Shown here: piece by piece, positions 1 through 14,000 of the stretch | Layout: each line of letters begins with the position of its first letter | How positions within the stretch are numbered: position 1 is the first letter of the stretch | Source of the DNA: Toxoplasma gondii ME49 | Lineage: Eukaryota > Apicomplexa > Conoidasida > Eucoccidiorida > Sarcocystidae | NCBI RefSeq assembly: GCF_000006565.2 | Contig: NC_031478.1 | Span: 3,057,127-3,121,126, forward strand | Length of the DNA: 64,000 nt | Reading direction: 5' to 3' | The notes under the pieces: generated by a model | Told to the model about the DNA's origin: nothing | The model's database searches: none | What the model saw: the letters and a program-made list of their open reading frames with translations, nothing else | Translations under genes and position numbers: made by a program

Positions 1-56
1 ATATATTAAATATGTATCTGAAGCATGCACATGAAACCTTGATTTTTGGTGTGTAG

Positions 57-3000
57 GTACCGAACAATGTTGGGGCCGAAGGGCTTTCGCAGAGGGATGG
101 ATTTGTACTTCAAACGTCACGACGGAAAGGCGGTGACTTGCGACGACTTGCGCGCCGCGATGGCAGACGCGAACGACAAAGATTTGAGCCAGTTTGAAAG
201 GTGGTACTCTCAGGCCGGGACTCCACATGTCACCGTCAGCAGTTTTATCTACGACGCAGCGGAGCGAAAGATGCATTTGACGCTCAAGCAACACACCCCG
301 CCGACGCCGGGACAGGACAAGAAACTCCCTCTCCAGATTCCCGTCGCTGTTGGATGTATTGGCAAAACGAGCAAACGAGATGTGCTTTCCCCACCGACTC
401 AAGTGCGTTACACGCGTTTCTGTTTGTCAGATGTGAATAGTGATCTCCAGAGTATATATATATATATATGTATATAGCTATACAAGTGGGTGGTTGAACA
501 GCTGTGTTCGGTGATACATGCTCGTGGGATGTTTCGCCAAGGGTGAGAGGGACACAACGGAGTCGTCAGAGTTGAACCTACGCAGCACGCACACCGAAGA
601 ATGGATGTTATCCAGAGACGCGAATCTTGGCCATGTCACTCCCCTGTCGATGCGTCTGTATACTTGTTTGTGTGTAACATATTCCGTTTTTCAACTTCAC
701 ACGTTCCCCTTCTCTCGATATGCATGCCGCCAGGTGCATCTGCTTGCAATTTGGTTTTTGTTTGTTGGACTGTAACTGGCCACAGTGCCTTTCCACATTC
801 ATGCTTGGCATTAGGCAGGTAGATGAGCATATCTCAAGCAAGCCTCCACATACGCATGAGCGTCTCTCTTTGTATCTGCTGAACGTGGATACCTCGTCAC
901 ATGCTTGTTGGATGCGCATGTGATTGTGTTCTTAACAATCGTGTTGCAATGTCTCGTCGTCACTGGAAGTTGGAACGTACTCTTTTAACCGAGATTGTTC
1001 CTGGGTTGTTTTCAGATTCTCGAACTAACGGAAGAGGAGCAAGCGTTCGTGTTGGTCGACGTCGGAGAAGACTGCGTGCTCTCTGTTCTGCGCGACTTTT
1101 CGGCGCCCGTCAAGCTCATCCAGCCCCTCCAGACAGACGAGGACTTGGCATTCCTGGTGACGTACGATTCAGACAATGTCAACAGGTGGCAAGCGGCACA
1201 AACGCTCTCGCGCAAAGTGTTGCTCACGCGCATTTCCGAGTACCAACAGAGAGTGGAAGAAATCGAGGAGGGACGTGTGAGTGAGAGCGACTTGTTTTCC
1301 AAGCTTCCCACCCAGTACGTGCAGACCGTTCGCGATATTGTGATCGCCCCTGAATCCTCCATGGGCAAAGACATCAAGGTGAGGCAACCGAGCCGCTTGT
1401 CAGAGAGAAAATCCAGTCAAATGCGTTGGCATTTGTCATCCGTCTTTCAAAAGAGGATAGCAGGCCCCCACCGGCAGAACAGGAGGCTTGCCAGTCGAGA
1501 GAGCGACGGACTTACGGAAACTCGAATATTTGTGTGTCGGCCTTGTAGGTCCACTGACTCCCCGGAGGTCTTTCAAGAGGTTGAAAGTGCAGGAACAAGT
1601 GTGCATGTAGACACAATCACAGCCACGTGTATTTGTACGTCTGTTGTACAGTGTGGCACTCTGTGTAATTGGTGTGTATGTGTGTGTGGAATTCGCGCGA
1701 GCTGTGTACGCCGTGCAGGTTCTTTCACAGCGATTATACTCCAGTTCTGCCATACGGGGTGCATGCTGTCAGTCGTTATGAATTCTTGCTATCACGCGTA
1801 TTAACGGCGCTGTGGAGATGTCATCGCTTCGGATACTTTGAGGCCTTGCTGTTGCTGCCAGAAGAGAAGTGTGTGCTGGGAGTGTGTCCGTGTCACGTAC
1901 TCATTGCACGACGATTCAGCTAACAGGTAAAAGTAGACTTCGTGTTACACATTGTAAATGGGGCTACTCTTCAGAATGGTCTATATGTTCTCACGTTACT
2001 TCTATTGTCTGGGAAACGCGTTTTTCCGATCGTTCCGCGAGGAGTTAATTGGAATGGGAAAGTCGGGTTGAGCGTCTGGCAACGACAGGAGACTAGATGT
2101 AAGATGTAGTTTTCTCCTGCCGCACAAGATGCCTCAGCGACATATGCACCAAGTAGGGAGAGCCCAGAAAGATACGTTCACAGATACGGCGAAGAGCAAT
2201 TCCTCCAACTCACCGGTCAGGAGCCTCTGGATTTTAAACTCGTTTTTGCAGTCTCTGCTGCTGAGTCTGCCGACAAAAGCGCAGCTGGAACTGGCAGTCG
2301 ACAGCATCGATCCCGACGCCATCAATGCAGCCTTGGCATCCGTCAGGAGAGACATCGTCGATGCCTTGGGGGAAGAGATGCTGCAGCTGTACACGGAGCT
2401 CACGCTACCGGCAGGCACCGAGGAGTCTGGAGCTGACATCGAGCACTGGGGCAGGTAAGAAAAAAAGGAAGGGACGCTAGAAAACTGCAGCAGTGCATGC
2501 CCCAGGTTACGAAGTGTGTAACCCCTGGCATCGTGTGGCCATGACAAGCAAAGCAGATCTTGGATCCGGTAGACACAGACCTGCAGAATAGACTACGAGT
2601 CCACCTCCGAGTGTATATTTAGATTAAGCTCCTTTTTCCTCTATCGATGAAAGGTCAATGCCTCTTTGCACGGCGAAAAGCACATGCGGCTTTCGGTGCA
2701 TGTACAGCCGGGAGCACCAACCCCATACCGGTCTCAGCAGGAGAAAAACACCAGTATAAACGCAGTCCACTACCAGGGGAAAAAGCCGCAAGTGCATGTA
2801 CGCGTGAGATGGTTGTGCTGTCTTGGGAGGTTTTGTGGTGAAGTTTTCCAGAGAGGTGATTCAACTTGTACATCTTGTCTTCTCTTCTGTGATCAGACGC
2901 GCTCTCCGGAACGAGCTCTTGCGGTTCCTGACTGCGTCATTTGACCAGAAGTCGGCGAAACTCGCTTCTGCCCACTTCGACCGTGCCATGGTCATGTCTG

Positions 3001-4248
3001 ACAAAGTTGCGGCGTTGACTGTGCTCACGGAAATTCCAGGACAAGAAAGGGATGAAGCTTTCGAGCGTTTTCGCCAGGAAGTCGCCGGTCAGTCCTCTTC
3101 ACGCATATGCACATACATCTTTATGTATGGAATTTCATAAAGACTCTGATTTGTGTGGCTTTGAGATTTCTTCTGACGGGGGAAAGCTGACGTTTGTAGG
3201 CGGTATTCGCATTCATAGGTGAGTGTAACAAATCAGTTGAAGATCTTCGAGTGGGACTAGTAGTCATAATGTTCGTTGCTGAAAATTACGAGTCTGTATC
3301 TACTTTTAGGCCTCGTTCCGTGTTTGCTCGCACTGCGTCGTTCGGGGCGCCTCCTGGGATCTGTTCTCGTTTCCTCGTTAGCCGTTATTATCCAAGGAAG
3401 TGGGATCTAGACCTGCACGATTGCTAGAAAGCTATTTAGATGTGAGTTGGAAGTGCAGAGAACTGGTGTATAAAACTCTATAAGTACAAGATACAATGCA
3501 GGCAAGATACAGTGCAATTCAAAGAATCGCTTTCATGCTACGTCAGATACGATGAACTCGAGTACTTAAATATGAACAGTTTTAAAAACGAGTTTTTAGA
3601 AGTTAAACTGCTTTTTTGAAAGTAGAGGCTTGTTTTGTTCCAAAACATATACACAGAGCAAGCGTATGAATTTTAGAAGTTAGAGTACGTATCCACCAAG
3701 TCCTCCTCCCAAGACCCCTTCGCGCTCTGTCCTCCCGGCCCGAGCTTCTCTTCTCTCTTTCCCTCCCAGCCTCGTTCGGTCTAGGTTCCCCTTTCTGCCG
3801 AGTTTCATTTTGTGCTGAGTCTCGTGTCATCCCGGGCATTGCAGGCAACGCGGTGCTGATGGAGAAGTGGATGAGCCTGCAAGCGATGTCGGCTGCGGCA
3901 GACACGCTGGAGCGGGTCGCGCAACTGCGCCAGCACAGCGCGTTTCACCCGTTTATCCCCGGTTCCGCGTACTCTCTCTTCGGCACTTTCAGCTCGTCCA
4001 GTCCGCAGTTCCACAGCAAGACTGGCGCAGGCTATGCCTTGGTTCTTGATTTTCTGACGATGATCGACGAGCACAACTCGCTGGTGTCTTCCCGGATCGC
4101 TGGCGTGGCGTTCGCGAACTGGAAGCGATTCACTTCTCCACGAAGGGAGATGCTGAAGGAAGTGCTGAAGAAGCTGCTCAAGAAGGAGAAGCTCTCTGTC
4201 GGTCTGAAAGAAGTCCTGGAGAAGGCCCTTGCCGGGGAAGACGACTGA
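57..4248 (+). CDS. M1 alanyl aminopeptidase (PepN type), C-terminal exons, 5' part outside the window
   Basis: Five exons are visible: 57-402, 1016-1378, 2252-2454, 2897-3087 and 3845-4248, ending in TGA. Each is flanked by AG and GT, and the phases close exactly. They encode the region after the active site of a PepN-type zinc aminopeptidase: the end of the catalytic domain ([15 protein letters not shown], then FERWYSQAGTPHV), the Ig-like domain (LTLKQHTPPTPGQ) and the long helical C-terminal domain. Zinc-binding and GAMEN motifs would lie upstream and cannot be checked. The family removes N-terminal residues from peptides. Three exons have exactly the lengths of their counterparts in the opposite-strand gene ending at 5697 (346, 203 and 191 nt), so the two are paralogues. 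Bases 1-56 are the 3' end of an intron. Function is confident from homology; which substrates and compartment is unknown. Confidence 0.9.
453..478. repeat. (TA)n microsatellite in aminopeptidase intron
   Basis: A run of about a dozen TA dinucleotides just inside the intron following the exon that ends at 402. Similar TA tracts recur in introns across the window. Confidence 0.9.
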
Positions 4249-5696
4249 CCCAGGGAGAGCGGGAAACGAGATGTTTCAGGATTTGTAAAGAAACCGGTCG
4301 CTTCGCAGTGTTGCGGCGTTTCTTTGCGGAGCATGTAAAGAAGTCTGACACACAGTTCTACGGAGTTTCTGTGCCCCCCGAACGGTGCTTGTACAGAATT
4401 TGTGTCATTCCTTCGCGCTTGTGGAGCTGAAGGACGCTCCGCGTTGTTCTGCAGGGGGTGGTGGAAACGGAAAGCCCGACCCCTGGAGTGGATGTACACT
4501 ACATGTATCACAGGTGCACTCGCGTCGCATCTCAGCTGAGAGCGGACGCGAGTGTTTTTTATCGAACCGCTGCCGAGCAGTTGGGAAACAAATGTTCAGT
4601 CTTAGCTGTTTGTCGACGTCATGCTCGCTAAATGGGAGAACCCGGAAAAAAAGAGGCACATGATGCCTCCGTTTTAGAGACTAAACACACACCTAGAGAG
4701 AGCCCCCCTCTCTCTCCACGTATACATATATATACATATATATAGTGCAGGGTGCTTTTAGGTGGAAATAGCACTGTCAAATCCGAGAGACACATGTGAA
4801 TTGGTAGACGTACACTTTTAGAGGCGGCAGAGAGCCAGGTCTTACGGAAAGAGCAGACGGGCAGAGAGCGATCTGGCAGAGTGAGAGAAGTTAGGCCGAA
4901 GGAGACAGCGCAGGCGGGGAGGGCGATTTTGAGGAATTCCTACACTACCGTGCTGCTCCGTTCCCGGTGCTGTGACAGAAGACCGAGTCACAGGTGACCC
5001 CATGATCCATGGTCGAAAGTCGCTGTTTTCAGAACCGGAGCCAGCGACCCGGACAGAAGGCACCAAATGCTTTTCGGGAAGGCCTCCCGACCCCGACGTG
5101 TGTGTGTCTGTGTGTGTGTGTGTATGGCAAAAGCCCCTGGCGATAGTCGTGAATCGCCTGCGCCTTTCCGCGCTTCGTTCGCAAGACGCATCAGGAGAGC
5201 TCCAGCGTGTCAGTGTCTACCAAGGATGATAACGTCCACGTAAAACTACGATCAACGGTCGATCAACGGACGCACAAACGCAGCACAGAACGTAGGCAGA
5301 CACGCAACCAAGCAAACAGCTGTTCTTCCTCATCTTTGATCTTCCTTTCTCCTCTCTTCTCCCTGTTTCTCGCCCGTTTCCCCCTCCCGTCCTGAACACC
5401 TCTCTTCCCAACCAGAAGCCATCTCTCGCCTCGCTGGTTCAACCTTTTTGTCCCCACAGTCACTCCTCTCCCTCGGACTCTCCTCTCCCTCGGACTCTCC
5501 TGCATTCGCCTCGTTGTTTTTCTCCACTTCGCTTCTTTTGCACTTCCTCGCATCCCCTCGGCTTTCCGGATTAGGGTGGAGAGACGCCCAGCAGTCACAC
5601 AGACAAATCCTCTCTGTCGAGGAGCTCCTCCCCGCAGGAATCACGTTCAGGATTTTCCTGCGTACAGGGGAGTGTCTCTGTCTGCTGTCTCGGCGC
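4249..5696. other. Convergent 3' spacer between the two aminopeptidase genes
   Basis: About 1.4 kb separating two stop codons that face each other, so it must hold both 3' UTRs and both polyadenylation regions. I see no coding evidence. It contains a short TA tract near 4718-4744, a TG run at 5098-5123, and a 17-bp direct duplication at 5465-5499. The ORFs here are short, lack family matches and have no paralogue support. Confidence 0.6.
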
Positions 5697-8600
5697 CTAG
5701 GCAGTCGCTTCCTCGGGGGCGCCTGCGAGAGCCTTCTGGACGATTTCCAGTGTATCGACAGACAGCCCAGGAGCGTTCGCGATTCTCCTCAGCTGCTTGA
5801 GCATTTCCCTCTGTCGGGTTTCGTCGTATTTCTTCCACTGCAGAAAAGCCCCCGCGCCGCGTGCAGCGATCTGCGGATTGAAGCGATCGACTGCGAGGAC
5901 GGAGTCCGCCAGGAGCGCGTAGCCGGCGCCATCCTTGTTGTGGAACTGCGGATTTCTCGTGAACGAGAAAATCAACGCTCGCAGCCGGTTCGGATTCTTC
6001 GCGGTGAAGTCTGCGTGCTTCTGCAGCTCCTTCACCGTCTCCGTCACGTTCCGCACATCCGACAAAGCCTGCACCGCGAACCACTTGTCCAGAACCAACG
6101 GATCTCCTGAGGAAGGGCAAGAGAGGCGCCGAAAAAAGAGTTGAGCGAAATCAGAGAAACGAGAAAGAGACGAAGCAAAGCCGACTGCGAGAAGAAAGTC
6201 GAGAAATCAAGGGGAGAGAAAAGAGGGGACAAAAACGAGAAGAACCTCAAAGACAAAGAGAAGAGGAGAGAGAGAAGGAACGAAGGAACACACACCATGC
6301 GGAGAGGAAAGGAGGCCCAATGTGGATGGGAAGCGGAGAGAAGAACGGGCAAAGGTTCTGACGTTGGGAAAAAGAAGTTAACAAGAAAGCCAAGACGATC
6401 TCAGAGGCGTTTCCGACTTCCTTGCAACTCTCGGCCTGCGGTATTTCTTTGCGTTTCCTCTCTTCGCTCGCTGCCAGCTCGTACCCTTCGCGTCTCTGTA
6501 GAACTGCTCGAGAGCGGCGGTCCGTTCGGGTCCTTCGATGTCGCAGAGAATCGACAGCGCAGCATATTTCTCCGTCATGCCCTTTGCAGATTTGAAGTGA
6601 TTCATCGCGAGCGCTGCCGCCTCTTTGTCTCTCTCGCCCGTAAGGAAGTAGAGGATCACATTCCGCAGGCGACGTCTGCAGTTGGACAGACGGACGCAAG
6701 GCAAGGAGGCGCATGCAAAAGAAAGCTCGCCTTCACGTCTTAAGACACCACGGAGGAGGCTCTGTCCCCCAGAGACATTTCCCCTCGCGCTTTGCCTCTT
6801 CCCTGCATTCCGCGTCTCCTAAAAAAACTGGGGGGGGGGGGGGGGGGGGGGACGTTCACGTCGGACCATGAGTCGCCTGAATGGACCTTGCCCTGCCGGG
6901 AGAGACTCTCGTCCCTCTTCGATCCCCCCGTTGGGACGGAGACACAGGGAGGAGCACAAGGGCAGGAGAGAGAAAGCAGAATGCGCAGAGAGAGACACCG
7001 AGACGACAAGGCGAGCCGCAGACGGATCCAGGAGAAAATAGAGATGAAGAAAGAGGAGACGAGGAAGGCGAGAAGACGATCGAGAGACAAAGGAGAAGCC
7101 AGAGAAGAAAAAACAAGAAACAACGCGGAAACGGGGGAAAGGGAGAGAAGCACTGGAAGAAAAATGGGAAAACAGAGAAAAAGTGAGGAAACAAGAGAGA
7201 GATTTCAGCGTACCTGGAAACCTCCGATTGGTCTCGGCTCTCTTCAGCCTCAGATTCAGGCGCAGACAAACTCGCATAGACTTTGAGGAGATCACTCTTC
7301 AGCAGCTGGCCGACCTCTCGACGCACAGACTCGGTCGCTTCCTTCAACGCCAACGGATCGATGGGTTCCATCTCCTGCGCCACTCCGTCGCGGTCGGGAA
7401 GACGCAGCGTGTACGCCTAGAAAAAGAGCAACACTGGAAACTAGCCGCGAATGGAAGAAACAGACGAAGAGCGAAGATTTCAGAGACAAGCGAGAGACAC
7501 TACACATCAAAAAGGAGTCCTCCAAGTCATGTCATCTTTCTCTTCGACTGTCGCCGGAGTCTCAATCGCCGCTTTCGCTCTCCATCTCCTTCTGGCTGTC
7601 TCTCCCTCTGCAAGTCTTTCTGGCTCCCCCGCCTCTCCTTCTGCAGTTTGCTCCTTCCTCCTCTGGCGCGCTCTTGAGTTCGTTCGCTTTCTTCGCTTCT
7701 TCCCTCCTTTCTTGTCCACTCTTTCTCTCTCTCTCTCTCGCTACCTCTCTCTCTATCTCTCTGCAGTCCTTTCGTTCTCTTTCTCCTCTCTCTCTGCGTC
7801 GACTGTCGCCTCGTTCTCTCCCATCTGTCTCTTCTTCCCGCTCGCTTGCTGCGCGCTCCCTCACCTGAATGGATCTGTCTCTTCCCTGCTCCAGAAGCGT
7901 TTGCTTGAACGCCTCGACGTAGATTTTCGGGAGGCGCGCGAACTCCACGTCTTCACCCTGCTTTTCTCTCCACTGCTCCGCACGGTGTTTGAGCAGCCCC
8001 GAGGCCAGCGTATGCGCTGCCTGCCACTTGGCGAAGTCGTCGGAGTCGTGAGCCATCAAAAACGCGATGTCTTCGTCGGTCTGCTCGTGCTTCACTTTGA
8101 CGGGCGCAGAGAAATCCCGCAGAAAAGACAGCACGCAGTCTTCCGCCGCGTCCAGCTCGAACGTCTGCTCCGCCTCCGTCAGTTCCAATACCTGACAAGG
8201 GGGTGTATGCAGCCGCGGAGAAGAAAACCGTGGAGAGAAGGAACTGGGGGAAGCGCGGGGAAAGAGCGCGGAAAGAGAAGCGACAGAGGAAACAAAGGAA
8301 ACGTCGGGAAGAAGACACGCCGCGAGGCAAAAGAAGGCGCCGCATCGCCAAGAAGGGAGAAACCGACCACGAGCGAGGACGAAGACACAACAGAAAAACC
8401 TACAGCCGCGACGAAAACGGCTACAAACGAAGGAACGCACAACTGTCCAGGGACGCACCTTTGTGGGAGGCGAAAGAATATCTTTTTTGCTCGTCTTCCC
8501 GATCAGCCCAACTTTGATAGGAATGTGAAAAGGATGCTTCTCCACTTGTCCAGGAGTCGGCGGTGTGCGCTGCTTGAGCGTCAACTTGAACTTCTTTCTG

Positions 8601-8838
8601 TCCGGCTGAAAGACAGCTTCTGAAACTGTCACTTCAGGAGTTCCAGCTTGCAAATACCACCTCTCGAACTGGCCCAGATCTCTGCCGTTCGCGTCGGCCA
8701 TCGCCGCGCGGAAGTCGTCGCAAGTCACCGCCTTTCCGTCGTGACGTTTGAAGTACAAATCCATCCCTTTCCGGAAGCCTGCCTCGCCCAACAACGTATG
8801 GTACCTTAGTGCACACAGCGCAAGAATACACATCTATC

Positions 8839-8874
<36 letters not shown>

Positions 8875-9021
8875 TACATATTTATTTATGCATGCATACG
8901 CATGTATATATACACATATACGTAGAGAGAAACGTTCAGTGTGGTACAGTTACTGATCCGTGGCATACCACTATAACGTTCTCGTGTAAGAATGAATGTC
9001 CAGTCAAACATGCATGCATCT

Positions 9022-9057
<36 letters not shown>

Positions 9058-10432
9058 TGGTTCATGCATGGATATATTTGTGTACATGCACGTGTATAGA
9101 TACAGACAGTAGAACATCGGAACAGATGTGTACATCTTGACAGACGTCGATAAAAACATATATATATATATATACAGCAGTATGAGTAGATTTAGGTTCC
9201 CTCCGTTTGTTCGTTGAAGGCGTCGTCTGTTCCCGACACACCCTCACGAACTGTCACACGATCTTCTCTCTGTACCGAAAAGAGACGATACGACTCGGGC
9301 ATCAATTTGATTCACAATACGCGCTCTGTGCAGCTCACACTGAAGAACATGCAGACCAATACACCGCATGCATGAGTAGGTTCTCTGGGCGAGAACTGAA
9401 ATGCGCAAGAAAACGCGTTTTTCTGCATTTTTCTGTGTTCCCGTATGTGCCTCGTGTTGCGTATCTCGCCTTACATGCGAATGACTTCTGCTCCCTTGTC
9501 GTAGACAGTCGCGGTGTAGAAGTTGTCCATCGCGATGTACGTCTCCGGTCGAATCGGGTGCGCCATCGGTCCGCTGTCTTCGGCGAACTGCCGACTCCGC
9601 AGAAAGACAACGTCTTCGATTCTCTTCACTGCAGCCGAGCACATGTCCGCCGTGAACAGCTGGTCCCTGAACACCGTCAGGCCTTCCTTCAGAGTCAGCT
9701 GGAACCAGTCTCTGAAAACGAAAAGAGAAAAATACAGGAAGAATTGAGGGGAAAGGAAATAAAGTAAAAAACAGAAAGGAAGAAGAAAAGAAACACGCAG
9801 AAGAGGAAAATAAAAAACAGGGAGTAACAGAAAATAAGTACAAAATGCAGAAAAAAGAAAAGCGAAAGACAGCGAGAAGGAAAGAAAGGCTATTCAGAGG
9901 GATACGAGGACCAACGAAGTACAAAAGAGAAGTGAAGCGGGAGAGACAAACAAGAAAAAAGAGAACCAGGAAAGAAGAGATACGAGCGAAAAATGAACGG
10001 AGTGTAAAGGAGACAAGCAGGTGCATACACGTGACGAAAACCGTTTCCAGAAAAGGAAAAGCAGGATTCAGATGCAGCCTCGAGTTATTTTATGTCTTGC
10101 AAAGAAAAATACGAACACACGCGCAGACTCACCGGCAGGTCACACGGTTGCCAGTCCAGTTGTGGAAGTACTCGTGACCAACGACATTCAAAATTCGCTG
10201 GTACTCCGCATCTGAAAACCCGAAATCCAAAGCTATACATCTGTGTGCTTACATGTTGAACACACAAATGTTTGAACATACATATCCATATATGTATATG
10301 GTTATTCATATAGTTATCAGCAAGAGCGCCATTCAGTGGGGAGAGAGAGAAGACAGATCTACCAGGACATCTGCACCTGCGAGTGTCTCTCCCCCTCTCC
10401 ACTCGACAGACCGATCTTCCACCAAATTCTAC

Positions 10433-10468
<36 letters not shown>

Positions 10469-11016
10469 ATGTAAATATGAAGATAAACGCAAAAACTACA
10501 AGTACATGCATACATATTGATATGAAGATACACAGCATTCGCGTGTGCTCTACATATATATATATATATACCTTTGCAAATATGTGATTCTGACCTGTGG
10601 TGGTTGAAGGATCGGCGAGGAGAAGCGCTGCGTTGAAGATGTTCAGGCCTTTGTTCTCCATGGCGCCCATGTTGAAATCTTTCGCGCAGACTACGTTGAA
10701 GACATCCAGGTCGTACTCCCGGCCGAAGCGCTCCTCATCCCATTTCATCGACTTCAGTACACTCTCCAGCGCCCAAGTCAACTTGCTGCTGTCTTCCGGC
10801 TCGGAAAAAATCGATACCTTCACGTTTCTCCCACTCTAAAAAATAAACAAATACACAACACATACAGCTATACATGTGCATATATATATATATATATATG
10901 TAAATATATATATATATATATATACGTGTGTACATACATGCGTACGGCGTGTAGAAACAGCCACGTATGTATGTTCATAGGTATGTATATATATATATAT
11001 ATATATACATATATAT

Positions 11017-11056
<40 letters not shown>

Positions 11057-14000
11057 GAGAGAGAGAGAGGTGACAAGTGCTTGAATTAAGAGGGCAGAAT
11101 GAAAGTTGGGATTTCTTTGAAGGAAACGCACCATGGTGGTGAAGGACTGGCTGATCGATTTGAGGTCGCCCGCGACGAGAGCGAAAAGATAGCAAGGCTT
11201 CTGGAAGGGGTCCTCAAAGACCGCAAAGTGTCTCCCTTTTTCACCCTCGACTTTTCCAGACTCCACCATGTTGCCGTTGCTCAGCAAGACTGGACATGCC
11301 TTCTCGTCCGCCGCCAGGCGAACCTACGAAGAAAAAGAAAAGAATGCATGCGACTTTGTCCACGGCGGGGAAACAGAGAGCGAGGCGCCTGATGGCGAGC
11401 AAAAGAGATCCAATCAAACAACGCATCCAAGGTGAAGACAGAGAGATGGCGAGAGAAGGATGCAGAGAGAGAGATGAAGCGAAAAGGATGAAGATACATA
11501 CACGAAGAGAGAGATATATATAAAGAGCTAGATGAAGAAACAGATGAAGGGAGAACGACGAAGAGAGAAACACGAAGATTGATAGGTGAACACAGAGAAA
11601 GATGAAAACAAAGGGCGATGAAGAGAGAGAGAGATGCAGAGAGAGAAGTGAAGAGAGAGAGCAAGAGATGTGACTCAGAAAGAGCTCGTCTCAAAAAGAC
11701 TCTTTTGGACATGATTCATCGGCCTTGATACACGACAAACCCAAGCTCCGTGTCAGCCTGACCGTCGCTTCTTCTCCCTTCTCCCTTTTCCTCTCTCTTT
11801 CTCTCTTTTCTCCCTCTTCTTCGCTTCCTCGTTCGTTCTTCGTTCCCTCGCTTTTTGTCTCTGCTTTCTTTTCTCGCTTCTTTCGTCCGTGGTCACCCAC
11901 GCGCTTGCGCGTTTACCTTGAACAGCGACATGACGTCGGGACGGTCCAGGAAGTAGGTGATCCGCCTGAAGCCCTCAGCTTCACATTGAGTGACGAGAAG
12001 AGCTCCGGACTTGTACAGACCCATGAGTTGCAGATTCTCCTTCGGCCTGACATACACTACAGTTTTGACCTTGAATTTCTTCTCGGCTTCTTGGGGAAGG
12101 AGATCCGCAGCGATCACCAGCCGGCCGTCGACGTCGAGCGAGTAGACGCGCTTGTCGCCTGCCTTCTGCGTCTCTGTCGAGTGCATCGACAGCGCATTGC
12201 CGTCCAGCTCCACCGACTCGAGTTCGAGATCTTCTCCGTCGAGAACGAGATCTGTCGGAGGCGTCTGCTCTCGGCGATGCATCGTTAGAGTTGACGTCAC
12301 CTGAAAGAAAACTCACCCGCGGCGCTCTAGGAAACCACTTCAACCGTGTGGAAATCCAAATGGGGAACTCTGTCTCCCGTCTCCACTCTCGAGATGTAGA
12401 CGTACACCAGGCAAAAGCGGCAGAGAGGCTACTTCACGCTACAGACTTGATTTTTCTTCTAGACGCGGAGCGCACATGCACAGAAGAGGTTTCTGAAGTC
12501 GACCGTGAAACAACAGAGTGGCGCCTGCAGGGCTGTGGAAGAGTCGATCAGGTAGGGAAAATTGCGCATTTGAAAAGCCGCAACACAAAGGTGTGTCATG
12601 TGCTGTCTTCGAGTTACATCGCGTGTTCTCTCAAAAAAGGATTTCTATGTTTAACTTGAAAATGCATTTGCCTAATAAGCCAGTGGTAAACAGCCACGGG
12701 CCAGGAATCAAAAGACGAAACACAAGATGCCTGTGCAGAACGAGAAGAAAATCATCGACGCTGTCACGATTGCAACAGGTTCACTTTCCCCCTCTTTTGG
12801 CTGACACGGCAACTCGCGAGTGTAGAAGGAAAAACAAGGAACATCTATAACAAGCAATGTTTCTCGCGGTGTCCTTGATCCTCGTAAGCTTTGCTTGCGA
12901 TCGCAGACAAGAATGCTCCTGTCAAGTCCTTCGTCCTAAGCGAGAAAAGGCATGCGCTTCCCGCGATGCAGATATCATGGAAGCGAGACGCAAATAGACA
13001 GGTTCAGACTCGGAGAAAAGAGAGACTCAAAAGTACCCTTCGCAGAACACATCCATACACATTCATGTCCACATATACATGCATATGCATGCATAGTAAA
13101 AAAATATATACATACATGTACATTATGTGTATATATATATATATATGTGTGCGCCCACAGGGGAAGATGAATCTTCGTGTTGCGTTTTTTGAGTTTCGAA
13201 GGAAACACAATTGGACAGCAAGAAGCGTACCTTGGTCCTGTCATCGTAGAGGTCGAAGTCAAGGTCGACAAAGTCGATGAGGAAGTCGGTCGGCTTATAG
13301 TCGAGGCGGTGTTTTTCGACGGGTTGTTTGGTCGGCTTGAGCACCACGTGGCTACCCTCAAGTTGCTGCTGCGTCTCCGTGGCGGTAACGGAGCCGCTCG
13401 CTCCGACAGGAGCGGCCTCAGCAGGCGTCGCGTTCGTCATTTTGCTTCCCAGAGACTGCGGCGTGCTTGCGGCGACAGTGGCAGCAGATGCAAAGGCGGC
13501 GCAGAGAGGCGACGGCGAGAGACGGGAGACAGAACCGATGGCTGCAGCTATCCAGGGGATCGGAGGAAGCAGCGAAGAAGACGCCAGTGAGGAGAAGAGC
13601 TTCCTCTGCGGCGCAGCGGCGGGAAGGCAGAAGCGCGGATAAGAAGAGACGTAGGAGACGGCAGCGAGAGGTTTCTCGTCGAAAGCGAGAGGGTCGAGTC
13701 GTCTCTGCTGCGCATGCGAGCACCAGTCCTTGCCTCTCAGAGAGGGAGGAAGAGCAGAACGCAGGCAGAGTTGAGAGGTGGAGGGGCGCATGCGTGTGGC
13801 GGGAGGCGCGAGTGGCGAGGCCTCTGCGGGGGAAAGGGAGAGGCCTCGAGAGAAGGCACAGAAAGCCAGCAGGCAGAAGAGAAGAGCCAGGAGCGTCACT
13901 GTTGGAGAGAGAAGAAAAACGGAGGAATGCCGCGACAGAGAGGGAGCAAAAGGAGAGCGGCGTTTGGGAACTGTCGCTTCGCCAAGCGCTGGAGAGGCAC

